Positions 40,429-47,398 of a stretch of DNA of 64,000 nt are shown here, piece after piece. How positions within the stretch are numbered: the stretch's first letter is position 1; each line of letters opens with the position of its first letter. The DNA lies in assembly GCA_037130755.1 (NCBI GenBank), contig JBAXSI010000001.1, positions 149,565 through 213,564 on the forward strand, written 5' to 3'. Source of the stretch: UBA10649 sp037130755 (lineage in GTDB: Bacteria; Actinomycetota; Actinomycetes; S36-B12). The position numbers and the translations under genes were made by a program. The notes beneath the pieces are model-generated. The model was not told the origin of the DNA. It worked only from the letters and a program-made list of their open reading frames with translations, and searched no databases.

Positions 40429-41838
40429 TCAGCCAGCCGAGTTCGGGCCGATGCCCTGCTTGACCAGCTCCTGGATGATCTGAGCCGACTCATCGAAGCC
40501 GATGAGCACGATCGCCTCAGCACCGGCAGCCTTGACCTTCGCGACGTCAGCCGAGAAGTCCGTGGCCTTCGGGTCGTAGACGACCTTGGAGACAACCTCT
40601 CCGCCGCCCTCGGTGACCGACTTCTCGACGTTGGCCGCGAGGCCGTCGCCGTAGGAGTCCTGGAGCTGCATGATGGCGACCTTGGTGTAGCCATCCGACA
40701 GGACCAGCGAGCCGACGAACGCGCCCTGAAGCACGTCAGACGGAGCGGTACGCCAGTACAGGCCGTGGTCCGGAGCCGTCGTCAGAGCGGGCGAGGTGTT
40801 GGCGGGCGAGATCATCAGGACACCAGCGTTGGTGACCTGATCGAGCACGGCCAGCGTGGAGCTGGACGAGGCTGCACCGATCAGCACATCGGGGTTGAGC
40901 GGCAGCAGACGCTTGACGGTCTGCGGGCCGGTCTGCGTCGACGTGTCGCCGGAGTCGCCCTCCTGGAGCACGACCTTGTCGGCAGTCGCAACGCCCGGGA
41001 TACCGCCAGCGGCCTTGATGTCGTTGATGGCGAGCTTGACGCCAGCAACCTCGGGTGGGCCGAGGAAGGCAAGCGAACCGGTGACCGGCAGGAAGGTGCC
41101 GACCGTCCAGGTGCCGTCATTGGCACCCTTTTGGGCGACGCCGTCGATGGCGTTGGCCGTTCCCTCGGGCTTGATGTCGCCCTTCTGGAACTGCACCGTG
41201 TCGGTCAGCGTGTTTTCCGGGCCGAACTGGTAGACGCCGATGGTGGCCGTCGTCGGGTCACCGGCATCCCAGAAGTTCATGTTGCCGGACTTGCCGTTGT
41301 AGTGGATCTTCTTGCCGGCCGCGATGGCGTCCAGGCACTCTTTGTACGTGGCGCAGTTGTCCGGGCCATTGGTGATGGCGACCAGCTGCTTGGCCACGTC
41401 GACGCCCGCATCGGACTTCGCCTGGGCAGCGCCAAGGGCGGCCACCATGACGGCGTCGTACGACTCAGGACCGTACGCGAAGTCCTTCAGGTTCGGGTCG
41501 ACCTCGAGCATGGCCGCCTTGAAGTCGGCAGTCTGCTCGGCGCCCGGGATGGTGCCCTTGACGCCGTTGAGGGTGCCCGCCGGGAGCTTCTCGCCCAGGG
41601 CATTGCCCGTGTTGCCGTCAACCAGGTAAAGCGGCGTGCCGGTACTGGCCGGTGCTGCGCTGCTCGCGGGAGCAGCGCTGCTGGCCGGTGCTGCACTGCT
41701 GGCAGCCGCTGCCGCGCTGCTCGCCGGCGCTGCGCTGGAGCTGGACTCGCTGGATGAGCTACTACCGCCGCAGGCGGCAAGAGCCAGCGAGGCAACACCG
41801 AGCACAGCGGCCGACGTAAAGACCGTGGTGCGCTTCAT
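40429..41838 (-). CDS. Branched-chain amino acid type substrate-binding lipoprotein (LivJ/K-like)
   Basis: 469-residue extracytoplasmic binding protein of the importer encoded at 35128-39168. A signal peptide ends in the lipobox LAAC, followed by a 40-residue Ser/Ala/Pro linker with near repeats of SAAPAS. The periplasmic-binding-protein type 1 fold follows, with GTFLPVTGSLAFLGPPEVAG, KLAINDIKAAGG and LIGAASSSSTLAVLD. Domain order looks unusual: a second region with related features (PEGTANAIDGVAQ, TYKECLDAI) lies before the GTFLPVTG start. Specificity could be branched-chain amino acids, other amino acids or amides. It has its own promoter and terminator. Confidence 0.85.
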   Translation of the reverse strand: MKRTTVFTSAAVLGVASLALAACGGSSSSSESSSSAAPASSAAAAASSAAPASSAAPASSAAPASTGTPLYLVDGNTGNALGEKLPAGTLNGVKGTIPGAEQTADFKAAMLEVDPNLKDFAYGPESYDAVMVAALGAAQAKSDAGVDVAKQLVAITNGPDNCATYKECLDAIAAGKKIHYNGKSGNMNFWDAGDPTTATIGVYQFGPENTLTDTVQFQKGDIKPEGTANAIDGVAQKGANDGTWTVGTFLPVTGSLAFLGPPEVAGVKLAINDIKAAGGIPGVATADKVVLQEGDSGDTSTQTGPQTVKRLLPLNPDVLIGAASSSSTLAVLDQVTNAGVLMISPANTSPALTTAPDHGLYWRTAPSDVLQGAFVGSLVLSDGYTKVAIMQLQDSYGDGLAANVEKSVTEGGGEVVSKVVYDPKATDFSADVAKVKAAGAEAIVLIGFDESAQIIQELVKQGIGPNSAG

Positions 41839-41861
41839 GCAGTCTCCTTGACAAATGACAA

Positions 41862-41881
41862 GCGACGGCGGCTACCGTCGC
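41862..41881 (-). promoter_or_regulatory. Leader hairpin before the binding-protein gene
   Basis: GCGACGG and CCGTCGC form a perfect 7-bp stem in the 5' leader, followed on the minus strand by TTGTCA-TTTGTCA and then the ribosome site AAGGAG. Possible attenuation or mRNA stability element. Confidence 0.4.
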
Positions 41882-41889
41882 GTGGCGAT

Positions 41890-41895
41890 ACCTTA
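41890..41895 (-). promoter_or_regulatory. -10 box TAAGGT of the binding-protein gene
   Basis: TAAGGT on the minus strand, about 52 nt before the ATG at 41838; the transcript would start near 41883. Confidence 0.4.
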
Positions 41896-41931
41896 CGTGC
41901 CCCCTATTACCGTCACGTAACCAGTGGTGAC
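41893..41931. promoter_or_regulatory. Operator cluster at the binding-protein promoter
   Basis: TTACGTG (41893-41899) and CACGTAA (41914-41920) are a perfect inverted repeat with centres 21 nt apart. Overlapping it are ATTAC-N6-GTAAC (41906-41921), matching the motif upstream of livH, and a further near-palindrome GTAACCAGTGGTGAC (41917-41931). All cover the -35/-10 region, so a regulator here should affect initiation directly. Confidence 0.45.
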
Positions 41932-41970
41932 ATTGATGCGGCATCGTGACCTTGCCGAGGACCATTCACA

Positions 41971-42546
41971 TCAACTCTGTGGGGAAATCCCGACAATTCG
42001 CACAGCCGCCTCGGCCAGAGTGATCCGGCCATCCATGGCCGCCTTCCGCAGGAAGGCGAACGCCTCAGGCTCGCTCATCCCCTCGGTCGTCTCCAGGTGC
42101 CGCTTGGCCCGATCGACCACTTCGCGGGCCGCCTGACGATCCCGGAGCGTGGCGATCTGGGCGTCCAGGTCGCGCATCTGCTCCCAGCGCGCGACCGCGA
42201 CCTCGATCGCGGGGCCGAGGTCCGCCTTGCCGAATGGCTTCACCAGGTAGCCGAGCACCCCCGCATTGGCGGCCCGCTCGACGGTCTCGCGCTGGCTGAA
42301 GGCGGTGACCATCACGACCGGCGCCAGCCCGTCAGCGATGATCTCCTCGGCGGCCGACAGCCCGTCCCGTCGCGGCATCGCCACGTCCATGAAGACGACG
42401 TCCGGGCGCAGGGATCGGGTGAGGTCGACGGCCGCCTGCCCGTCGCCGGCCTGGCCGACGACGTGGTAGCCGCACTCCCCCAGCAACTCGACCAGATCCA
42501 TCCGGATGAGCGCCTCATCCTCGGCCACGAGCACGGTCACTGCCAT
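41971..42546 (-). CDS. pdtaR: ANTAR-domain response regulator (PdtaR-like)
   Basis: 191-residue response regulator that acts on RNA. The receiver domain has the phosphorylated aspartate in VVFMDVAMPRRDG and the conserved K in LVKPFG. The ANTAR RNA-binding domain follows (RQAAREVVDRAKRHL, SEPEAFAFLRKAAMDGR), which binds twin hairpin loops to prevent transcription termination. The partner kinase PdtaS is not in the window. ATG at 42546 appears leaderless, and the frame open to 42600 would run into the tRNA. Confidence 0.93.
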   Translation of the reverse strand: MAVTVLVAEDEALIRMDLVELLGECGYHVVGQAGDGQAAVDLTRSLRPDVVFMDVAMPRRDGLSAAEEIIADGLAPVVMVTAFSQRETVERAANAGVLGYLVKPFGKADLGPAIEVAVARWEQMRDLDAQIATLRDRQAAREVVDRAKRHLETTEGMSEPEAFAFLRKAAMDGRITLAEAAVRIVGISPQS

Positions 42547-42553
42547 GGTCGAG

Positions 42554-42559
42554 AGCCTA
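42554..42559 (-). promoter_or_regulatory. -10 box TAGGCT, leaderless start of pdtaR
   Basis: TAGGCT on the minus strand ends 7 nt before the ATG at 42546. The divergent tRNA gene begins at 42586. Confidence 0.5.
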
Positions 42560-42585
42560 GGCCCGGGCGGTAACCTTGCTGCCGC

Positions 42586-42659
42586 GCCCCGGTATCCCAA
42601 CCGGCAGAGGAAGCGGTCTCAAACACCGTCCAGTGTGGGTTCAAATCCCACCCGGGGCA
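42586..42659 (+). tRNA. tRNA-Leu(CAA), type I cloverleaf
   Basis: 74-nt tRNA. The acceptor stem GCCCCGG/CCGGGGC (42586-42592 and 42652-42658) is perfect with discriminator A at 42659. The D stem is 3 bp with G18-G19 at 42603-42604; the anticodon stem is GCGGT/ACCGT (one G-T pair) with loop CTCAAAC, anticodon CAA at 42620-42622. The T arm is GTGGG-TTCAAAT-CCCAC. The variable region is only 5 nt, whereas bacterial tRNA-Leu normally has a long variable arm. CCA is not encoded. Identity as Leu rests on the anticodon only. Confidence 0.85.
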
Positions 42660-42664
42660 CGCAC

Positions 42665-42684
42665 TGGCGGCCGTTCAGCCGCCA
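42665..42684. terminator. Hairpin between tRNA and methyltransferase gene
   Basis: TGGCGGC and GCCGCCA form a perfect 7-bp stem with a 6-nt loop, 5 nt after the tRNA and downstream of the convergent methyltransferase gene. It may serve both. Confidence 0.6.
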
Positions 42685-42716
42685 TGCAGTTGGACGGGTC
42701 AGGCTGGTGCCCACGC

Positions 42717-44216
42717 CTACTGGGAGTCGCGCTCCTGCCGAGTCTGCTCAAGTTCCCCGCGGACCGCCGCCAACTGGCTCAAGACGACTTCGTACTGGTT
42801 CAACGCCGCAGCGGACTCCCGGGAGTATCGCTCGAGGTCCGCCAGGGCCGCGTCACGTTCCCGCCGCACCTGCCCGAGAGCGGCCGCGGCTCTAGCCTGC
42901 TCGGTCTGGGCACGGGCCTGCACGTCGTCGCGCTGCGCTCGGATCGTCTCCCGGTCGGCCAGCACCGCCTCGCGGTCTTGGAGGACGGCTTCGCGGTCGC
43001 CCAGAACGGCTTCACGATCGGCCCGGACCGCATCGCGATCGGCCACCACGGCGTCCATGTGTCCACGCAGAGAGTCGAGTTCGGCGCGCAGGGTGTGGAG
43101 TTCGGCGATCGCATTGTCCCGCTCGTCAGTTGAGGCCGGTTCCGGAGCCGCCGCCTGGACGAGGCTCGGCCGACCCCATGAGGTAACGCTCCATTGACGG
43201 AAGGCAACGAGCCGTCGGTGAGCCTCGCCGGGATCGAGGACCTGGATCGAGTGCTCCCACGTGAGGACAAGCGGTCGGAAGCCCTGCATGGCGACTGCGG
43301 CGACGAAGCGGTCGTGCGCCCATGCCGGCACGTAGGCATCGATCACCGGTGTCGCATCACCCAAGTTCGCAAACGCTAGGTCGAGCAGCTCCCCGTCGAG
43401 TCCCTGCCGAAAGATCGCCTCGTAGGCGACGTCGAGAGAACGGTCCGTTACGCCCGCGAGGACCTGAGCGAGGGCCGCCGACGCCAAGGTCGGTCCTCGC
43501 TTGACGGCCTTCAGCACGCGATCGAGGCCGACGTAGACCGTGCCGCGCATCTGGAGAAGCTGGTTGGCTTTGAACGTCTTGCCGAACGAGCCAGGCTGGA
43601 TGAGAAGGTACGCATCGCGGACTGCCCGGCCGAGGTGATAGACCACGCGGGTCGTCGCCTCGCCATCGTCCTTCGCGCCCTTGGCGATCAGCCGGTAGGC
43701 GAACCCGTCGAGGACGCATAGCTCGCGGATGGCTCTGTCCTCCGGAAGGCGGACGACCTCGCCGTCAGGAAGGGCGAACTCACGGAAGGCCTTGCCCCGC
43801 GTCTGCATCAGCACCGGCGTGGACAGGACCAGAACGCCGTCGTCGGACAGGCAGCCGACCAGGTGCTCGATGAGTTCTGCCTGCCGCTCCACGTGCTCGA
43901 ACCCCGACTCGAGGAGGATCACGTCGAAGGACTCGGCCCATGGTCGGTCCAGCGGGCCCTCGACGAAACTGGCCGCCGGAACCAGAATGCGCGCCCGCTC
44001 GAGGGCCCCCTCGTCGAGGTCCACCCCCACCACGCGATGCGCACCCGCCCAGAGCGCGAAGCCGCAATGGAAGCCCGCGCCGCAACCGACGTGCAGGAAG
44101 CGACGCCCGGCGAGCGAGGGCAGGTTCAACGAGGCAAGCGCCTCCCAGGTCGCCTCATCAGCCAGGCTCGGCGGCATGGCCGCCGCAGGCACCCCGGTGA
44201 ACTCCTCCTCGACCAC
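42717..44216 (-). CDS. SAM-dependent methyltransferase with C-terminal heptad-repeat coiled coil
   Basis: 499-residue protein. Residues 35-150 are a class I methyltransferase: motif I LHVGCGAGFHCG (41-52), acidic VVGVDLDEG (62-70) and FDVILLESGFEHV. The middle section, about 170-360, is of unknown fold. Residues 365-499 are a predicted coiled coil; six exact 7-residue units with the core DREAV (VRADREA, VLGDREA, VLQDREA and so on) occupy 390-431, encoded by 21-bp units at 42924-43049. Similar two-part proteins act in surface polysaccharide synthesis as chain-length or assembly factors, but no glycan genes are next to it. GTG start looks leaderless. Confidence 0.75.
   Translation of the reverse strand: MVEEEFTGVPAAAMPPSLADEATWEALASLNLPSLAGRRFLHVGCGAGFHCGFALWAGAHRVVGVDLDEGALERARILVPAASFVEGPLDRPWAESFDVILLESGFEHVERQAELIEHLVGCLSDDGVLVLSTPVLMQTRGKAFREFALPDGEVVRLPEDRAIRELCVLDGFAYRLIAKGAKDDGEATTRVVYHLGRAVRDAYLLIQPGSFGKTFKANQLLQMRGTVYVGLDRVLKAVKRGPTLASAALAQVLAGVTDRSLDVAYEAIFRQGLDGELLDLAFANLGDATPVIDAYVPAWAHDRFVAAVAMQGFRPLVLTWEHSIQVLDPGEAHRRLVAFRQWSVTSWGRPSLVQAAAPEPASTDERDNAIAELHTLRAELDSLRGHMDAVVADRDAVRADREAVLGDREAVLQDREAVLADRETIRAQRDDVQARAQTEQARAAAALGQVRRERDAALADLERYSRESAAALNQYEVVLSQLAAVRGELEQTRQERDSQ
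42924..43049 (-). repeat. Six 21-bp units encoding heptads
   Basis: In-frame tandem repetition inside the methyltransferase gene; each unit encodes seven residues around DREA. Codons vary between units, so the repeat is kept at protein level rather than by recent DNA duplication. Confidence 0.75.
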
Positions 44217-44222
44217 GCGCGA

Positions 44223-44228
44223 AGTCTA
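44223..44228 (-). promoter_or_regulatory. -10 box TAGACT, leaderless start of methyltransferase gene
   Basis: TAGACT on the minus strand ends 6 nt before the GTG at 44216. Confidence 0.45.
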
Positions 44229-44302
44229 GGCGGGCGGCGTTCAACGTCGCCTCCCCCGCCAGTCCGCCGTAGGCTGACAAGACGACCAAAGGGGGCTATT
44301 CC

Positions 44303-44821
44303 ATGAATCGTCGCGCACTCTCACTGGCATTCGTCGCCATGATCGCACTCGGTGTCCCACTGCTCGCGGGTTGCGGCGGTGTCCAGGGGGCCGTCGAAAA
44401 GGCAGCCGGCGACGCGATCGGCGGCAACGTCGACATCAACAGCAAGGGACTGTCGATCACGGACAGCAACGGCAACCAGGTGCAGCTCGGTGAGGACGTG
44501 ACCATGCCCGGGAACTGGCCGGCAGCGGTGCCGCAACTCGAAGGCGGAAAGCTCGTCTCGGTGATGGTTGCTGGGGACGGCGCCAGTGCCAATGCGATGT
44601 GGACCACGGACGCTGCAGTTGCCGATGCCGCGAAGTCCTACTCGGATGCGTTGATCGGCGCCGGCTTCACTGCGGACCAGAACGCCAACGCCGCGGGGGC
44701 CGAAACCGGCCAGTTCTCGGGCAACGGCTACACGGTCAACATGGTCGTCAGTGGGTCGGGCGATACGACCAGCGTGCTGGTCAACGCCGAGAAGTCCGGG
44801 GCTTCGGCATCCGCCTCGTAA
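44303..44821 (+). CDS. Small lipoprotein, function unknown
   Basis: 172-residue exported protein. The signal peptide (ALSLAFVAMIALGVPLL) ends in the lipobox LAGC. The mature part begins with a short amphipathic stretch (VQGAVEKAAGDAIGG), then a small alpha/beta domain containing PGNWPAAVPQLEGGKLVSVM and SDALIGAGFTADQN. I do not recognise the family. ATG at 44303 has AAAGGGGG upstream. It is convergent with nusB, with only 12 nt between the stops. Confidence 0.75.
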   Translation: MNRRALSLAFVAMIALGVPLLAGCGGVQGAVEKAAGDAIGGNVDINSKGLSITDSNGNQVQLGEDVTMPGNWPAAVPQLEGGKLVSVMVAGDGASANAMWTTDAAVADAAKSYSDALIGAGFTADQNANAAGAETGQFSGNGYTVNMVVSGSGDTTSVLVNAEKSGASASAS

Positions 44822-44833
44822 CGGACGGCCCGG

Positions 44834-45262
44834 CTACTTCTCGATGACAAGGCGCGGCTTCAGTTCGGCCAGTCGCGCAAGCAGCCCGTTGACGAAGGAA
44901 GCCGACTCGTCCGTCGACAGGTCCTGGGCGAGGTTGACTGCCTCGGAGATCGCCACCGCATCCGGCACCTCGTCGCGCCACAGCAGCTCATAGGCACCGA
45001 TGCGCAGGATCGCCCGGTCGACGGTGGGCATCCGGTCAAGGGACCAGCCCATCGAGTAGCTGCCGAGGAGTTCGTCGATGTAGCCCTGATGCGCGAGCAC
45101 GCCCTCGACGAGCTCGTTCACGTAGTCGTTCAGGGCCGACTGGCCCTCGTCGGACCTCCGCGACACGGTCGCCGCCATGATCTCCGTGGACGGGACGCCG
45201 CGGATGTCCGCCTCGTAGAGGACGTCGAGCGCGCGCTTGCGCGCCTTGCTGCGAGCGGACAT
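44834..45262 (-). CDS. nusB: Transcription antitermination factor NusB
   Basis: 142-residue all-helical NusB that binds boxA RNA with S10 for rRNA antitermination. Family features are RSKARKRALDVLYEADIRG, the middle DRMPTVDRAILRIGAYELLW and the C-terminal AVNLAQDLSTDESASFVNGLLAR. It follows efp by 22 nt on the same strand, the usual actinobacterial order. Confidence 0.96.
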   Translation of the reverse strand: MSARSKARKRALDVLYEADIRGVPSTEIMAATVSRRSDEGQSALNDYVNELVEGVLAHQGYIDELLGSYSMGWSLDRMPTVDRAILRIGAYELLWRDEVPDAVAISEAVNLAQDLSTDESASFVNGLLARLAELKPRLVIEK

Positions 45263-45284
45263 GGGTTCAGCTGCTCGTTCCGGG

Positions 45285-45848
45285 TCAGTCGTTCACGCGG
45301 CCGAGGTACGACCCGTCGCGCGTGTCGACCTTGACCTTGGTATCCGACTCCAGGAAGAGCGGGACCTGGATCTCCGCGCCGGTCTCGAGGGTCGCCGGCT
45401 TGGTGCCGCCCGTGGAGCGATCGCCCTGAAGGCCAGGCTCGGTGTAGGTGATCATCAGCTCGACCGACGCGGGCAGCTCGATGTAGATCGGCACGCCGAC
45501 GTGGGTGGCCACCGTGGCGGTCTGGTTCTCGAGCAGGTACCTGGACATCTCGCCCACGACCGCGGACGGCACGTTCACCTGGTCGTAGGTCTGGGTGTCC
45601 ATGAAGACCCAGTCCTCGCCGTCCTTGTAGAGGTACTGCATCTCGCGCTTGTCGACCGTCGCGGTCTCGATCTTCAGGCCGGCGTTGAACGTCTTGTCGA
45701 CGACCTTCCCCGTCAGGACGTTCTTGAGCTTGGTGCGCACGAAGGCGCCGCCCTTGCCGGGCTTGACGTGCTGGAACTCGACGACGGTCCAGAGGACGCC
45801 GTCCATGTTCAGGACAAGGCCGTTCTTCAGGTCATTGGTGGTGGCCAC
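45285..45848 (-). CDS. efp: Elongation factor P
   Basis: 187-residue three-domain EF-P that relieves ribosome stalling at proline runs. The tip loop reads KPGKGGAFVRTKLKN, and domains II and III (VEFMITYTEPGLQGDRSTGGTKPATLETG) are complete. GTG start at 45848 with AGGAG. It lies between pepQ and nusB in a conserved order. Confidence 0.97.
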   Translation of the reverse strand: MATTNDLKNGLVLNMDGVLWTVVEFQHVKPGKGGAFVRTKLKNVLTGKVVDKTFNAGLKIETATVDKREMQYLYKDGEDWVFMDTQTYDQVNVPSAVVGEMSRYLLENQTATVATHVGVPIYIELPASVELMITYTEPGLQGDRSTGGTKPATLETGAEIQVPLFLESDTKVKVDTRDGSYLGRVND

Positions 45849-45874
45849 GCGAGTAACTCCTGTGCGGTCGCCCG

Positions 45875-46954
45875 TCAGCCCACGACGAGCAGGTCGCGAG
45901 GAGCCTCGGTGAGGATCCGTGGACCGGCGTCGGTGACGACGAGGGTGTCTTCGATGCGAACTCCCCCGCGCACGGTGAGGTAAACCCCCGGCTCGACGGT
46001 GATCGCCATGTTGGCGTCGATCGTACCCGTCGATCGGGGCCCGATCATCGGCGCCTCATGGATGTCCAGGCCCACCCCGTGCCCGAGGCCATGCGTGTAG
46101 TCGTCGCCGAATCCGGCAGCGGTGATCGGCTCGCGGGCCGCGCCATCGATGTTCAGCCGTGCCGCGCCCGGCACGTAGTGCCTCGTGGCGGCAGCCTGCG
46201 CGTCGCGAACGACCTCGTGGACACGAACTTGCCACGGCTCGGGATCGGCCCCCACGACGAACGTGCGGGTCATGTCCGCGTGGTACCCGTCCACACGGGC
46301 GCCGGCATCGATCACGAGGAGATCACCGCGCTCGAGGGCCCTGCGGCCAGGCTCGTGGTGCGGGATGGCCGAGTGCGCTCCGGCCGCCACGATCGAGTCG
46401 AACGCACGATCCTCAGCCCCGAACTCCCCGAACAGCTGCTCCAGCCGTCGGGCGAGGGCGACCTCGACAGCGCCCACCTCGATCTCCGCGGCCAGAGCGC
46501 TGAATGCCGCAACCGTGATCGCGCAGGCCGTGCCCAGCGCCGCAAGCTCCTGCTCGTCCTTGACCGCGCGCAGCCGCTCCACGAGGGGGTCCCCGACCGA
46601 AACAGACAGTCCGGTATCGCGCAGGCCGTTGAACTCAGCGACCCCGAGGCCCGGCTCCACGAGTACCGGTCGGCGCGCAACCGTACGAGCCACCGCCTCG
46701 AGGGTGTCGCGATCGACCACCACGGGCAGGTCGGGGGTCTGCTCGGCCACCTGGTCCTGGTAGCGGCCGTCGGTGCCGATGACGTCGTCGGACGGGTCCG
46801 TGCCGACGACGAGGACGGCGTTGCTGCCCGAGAACCCGGTCAGGTACCGAACGTTGGAGAGGTTGGTAACGATCATGAGCCGGCCGACGTCCTGGTCGGA
46901 CAGCAGCGCCCGCAGCCGGTTGCGCCGCTCCGCGTGACCGTTCGCTGCCGTCAT
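45875..46954 (-). CDS. Xaa-Pro aminopeptidase / dipeptidase (M24 family)
   Basis: 359-residue metallopeptidase that removes residues next to proline. The C-terminal pita-bread domain has all five metal ligands in VIDAGARVDGYHADMTRTF, HGLGHGVGLDIHEAP, ITVEPGVY and GVRIEDTL. The N-terminal creatinase-like domain starts at SNVRYLTGFSGSNAVLVV. The ATG at 46954 overlaps the aroQ stop (ATGA). It is placed with efp, as in many Gram-positives. Confidence 0.92.
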   Translation of the reverse strand: MTAANGHAERRNRLRALLSDQDVGRLMIVTNLSNVRYLTGFSGSNAVLVVGTDPSDDVIGTDGRYQDQVAEQTPDLPVVVDRDTLEAVARTVARRPVLVEPGLGVAEFNGLRDTGLSVSVGDPLVERLRAVKDEQELAALGTACAITVAAFSALAAEIEVGAVEVALARRLEQLFGEFGAEDRAFDSIVAAGAHSAIPHHEPGRRALERGDLLVIDAGARVDGYHADMTRTFVVGADPEPWQVRVHEVVRDAQAAATRHYVPGAARLNIDGAAREPITAAGFGDDYTHGLGHGVGLDIHEAPMIGPRSTGTIDANMAITVEPGVYLTVRGGVRIEDTLVVTDAGPRILTEAPRDLLVVG

Positions 46955-47388
46955 TCGGAGATCAGCGTGGCCACCGCGCGCAGTGCCAGTCGGTAGGAGT
47001 CGATGCCGAATCCCGCAATCGTGCCGGTCGCGACGCCGGAGACCACCGACGTGTGGCGGAACTCCTCGCGAGCCGCCGGGTTGGAGATGTGCACCTCCAC
47101 CAGTGGCGTGGTGACGAGGGCGCATGCATCACGCAGGGCGTACGAGTAGTGCGTGAACGCCGCAGGGTTGATGACGACGGCGGCGCCTTCGTCCTGGGCC
47201 CGGTGCAGCCAGCCGATGAGCTCAGCCTCGTCGTTGGTCTGCAGCACCGTTGCGGTGAGGCCAAGCTCCTCGGCCGTCCGCACGCACTCTTCGGCGAGGT
47301 CCGCGAAGGTCGTGTGGCCGTAGATCTCGGGCTCACGGGTGCCGAGGCGGTTCAGGTTCGGTCCGTTGAGGACGTAGACGTGCGACAT
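46951..47388 (-). CDS. aroQ: 3-dehydroquinate dehydratase, type II
   Basis: 145-residue type II dehydroquinase, third step of the shikimate pathway. The catalytic tyrosine region NGPNLNRLGTREPEIYG and the later INPAAFTHYSYAL and VEVHISNPAAREEFRH are clear. ATG at 47388 is the family start; the frame is open to 47574. Part of the aroC-aroK-aroB-aroQ run. Confidence 0.96.
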   Translation of the reverse strand: MSHVYVLNGPNLNRLGTREPEIYGHTTFADLAEECVRTAEELGLTATVLQTNDEAELIGWLHRAQDEGAAVVINPAAFTHYSYALRDACALVTTPLVEVHISNPAAREEFRHTSVVSGVATGTIAGFGIDSYRLALRAVATLISE

Positions 47389-47398
47389 GCCGCGAACT

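Noticed and set aside
41636..41780. Repetitive GC-rich stretch as a DNA minisatellite
   Set aside because: It is the in-frame Ser/Ala/Pro linker of the binding lipoprotein; units vary and the length is explained by protein composition.
40429..41838. Binding-protein gene as evidence of a second, separate transporter
   Set aside because: No other permease is near, and the shared promoter motif with livHMGF makes it the partner of that importer.
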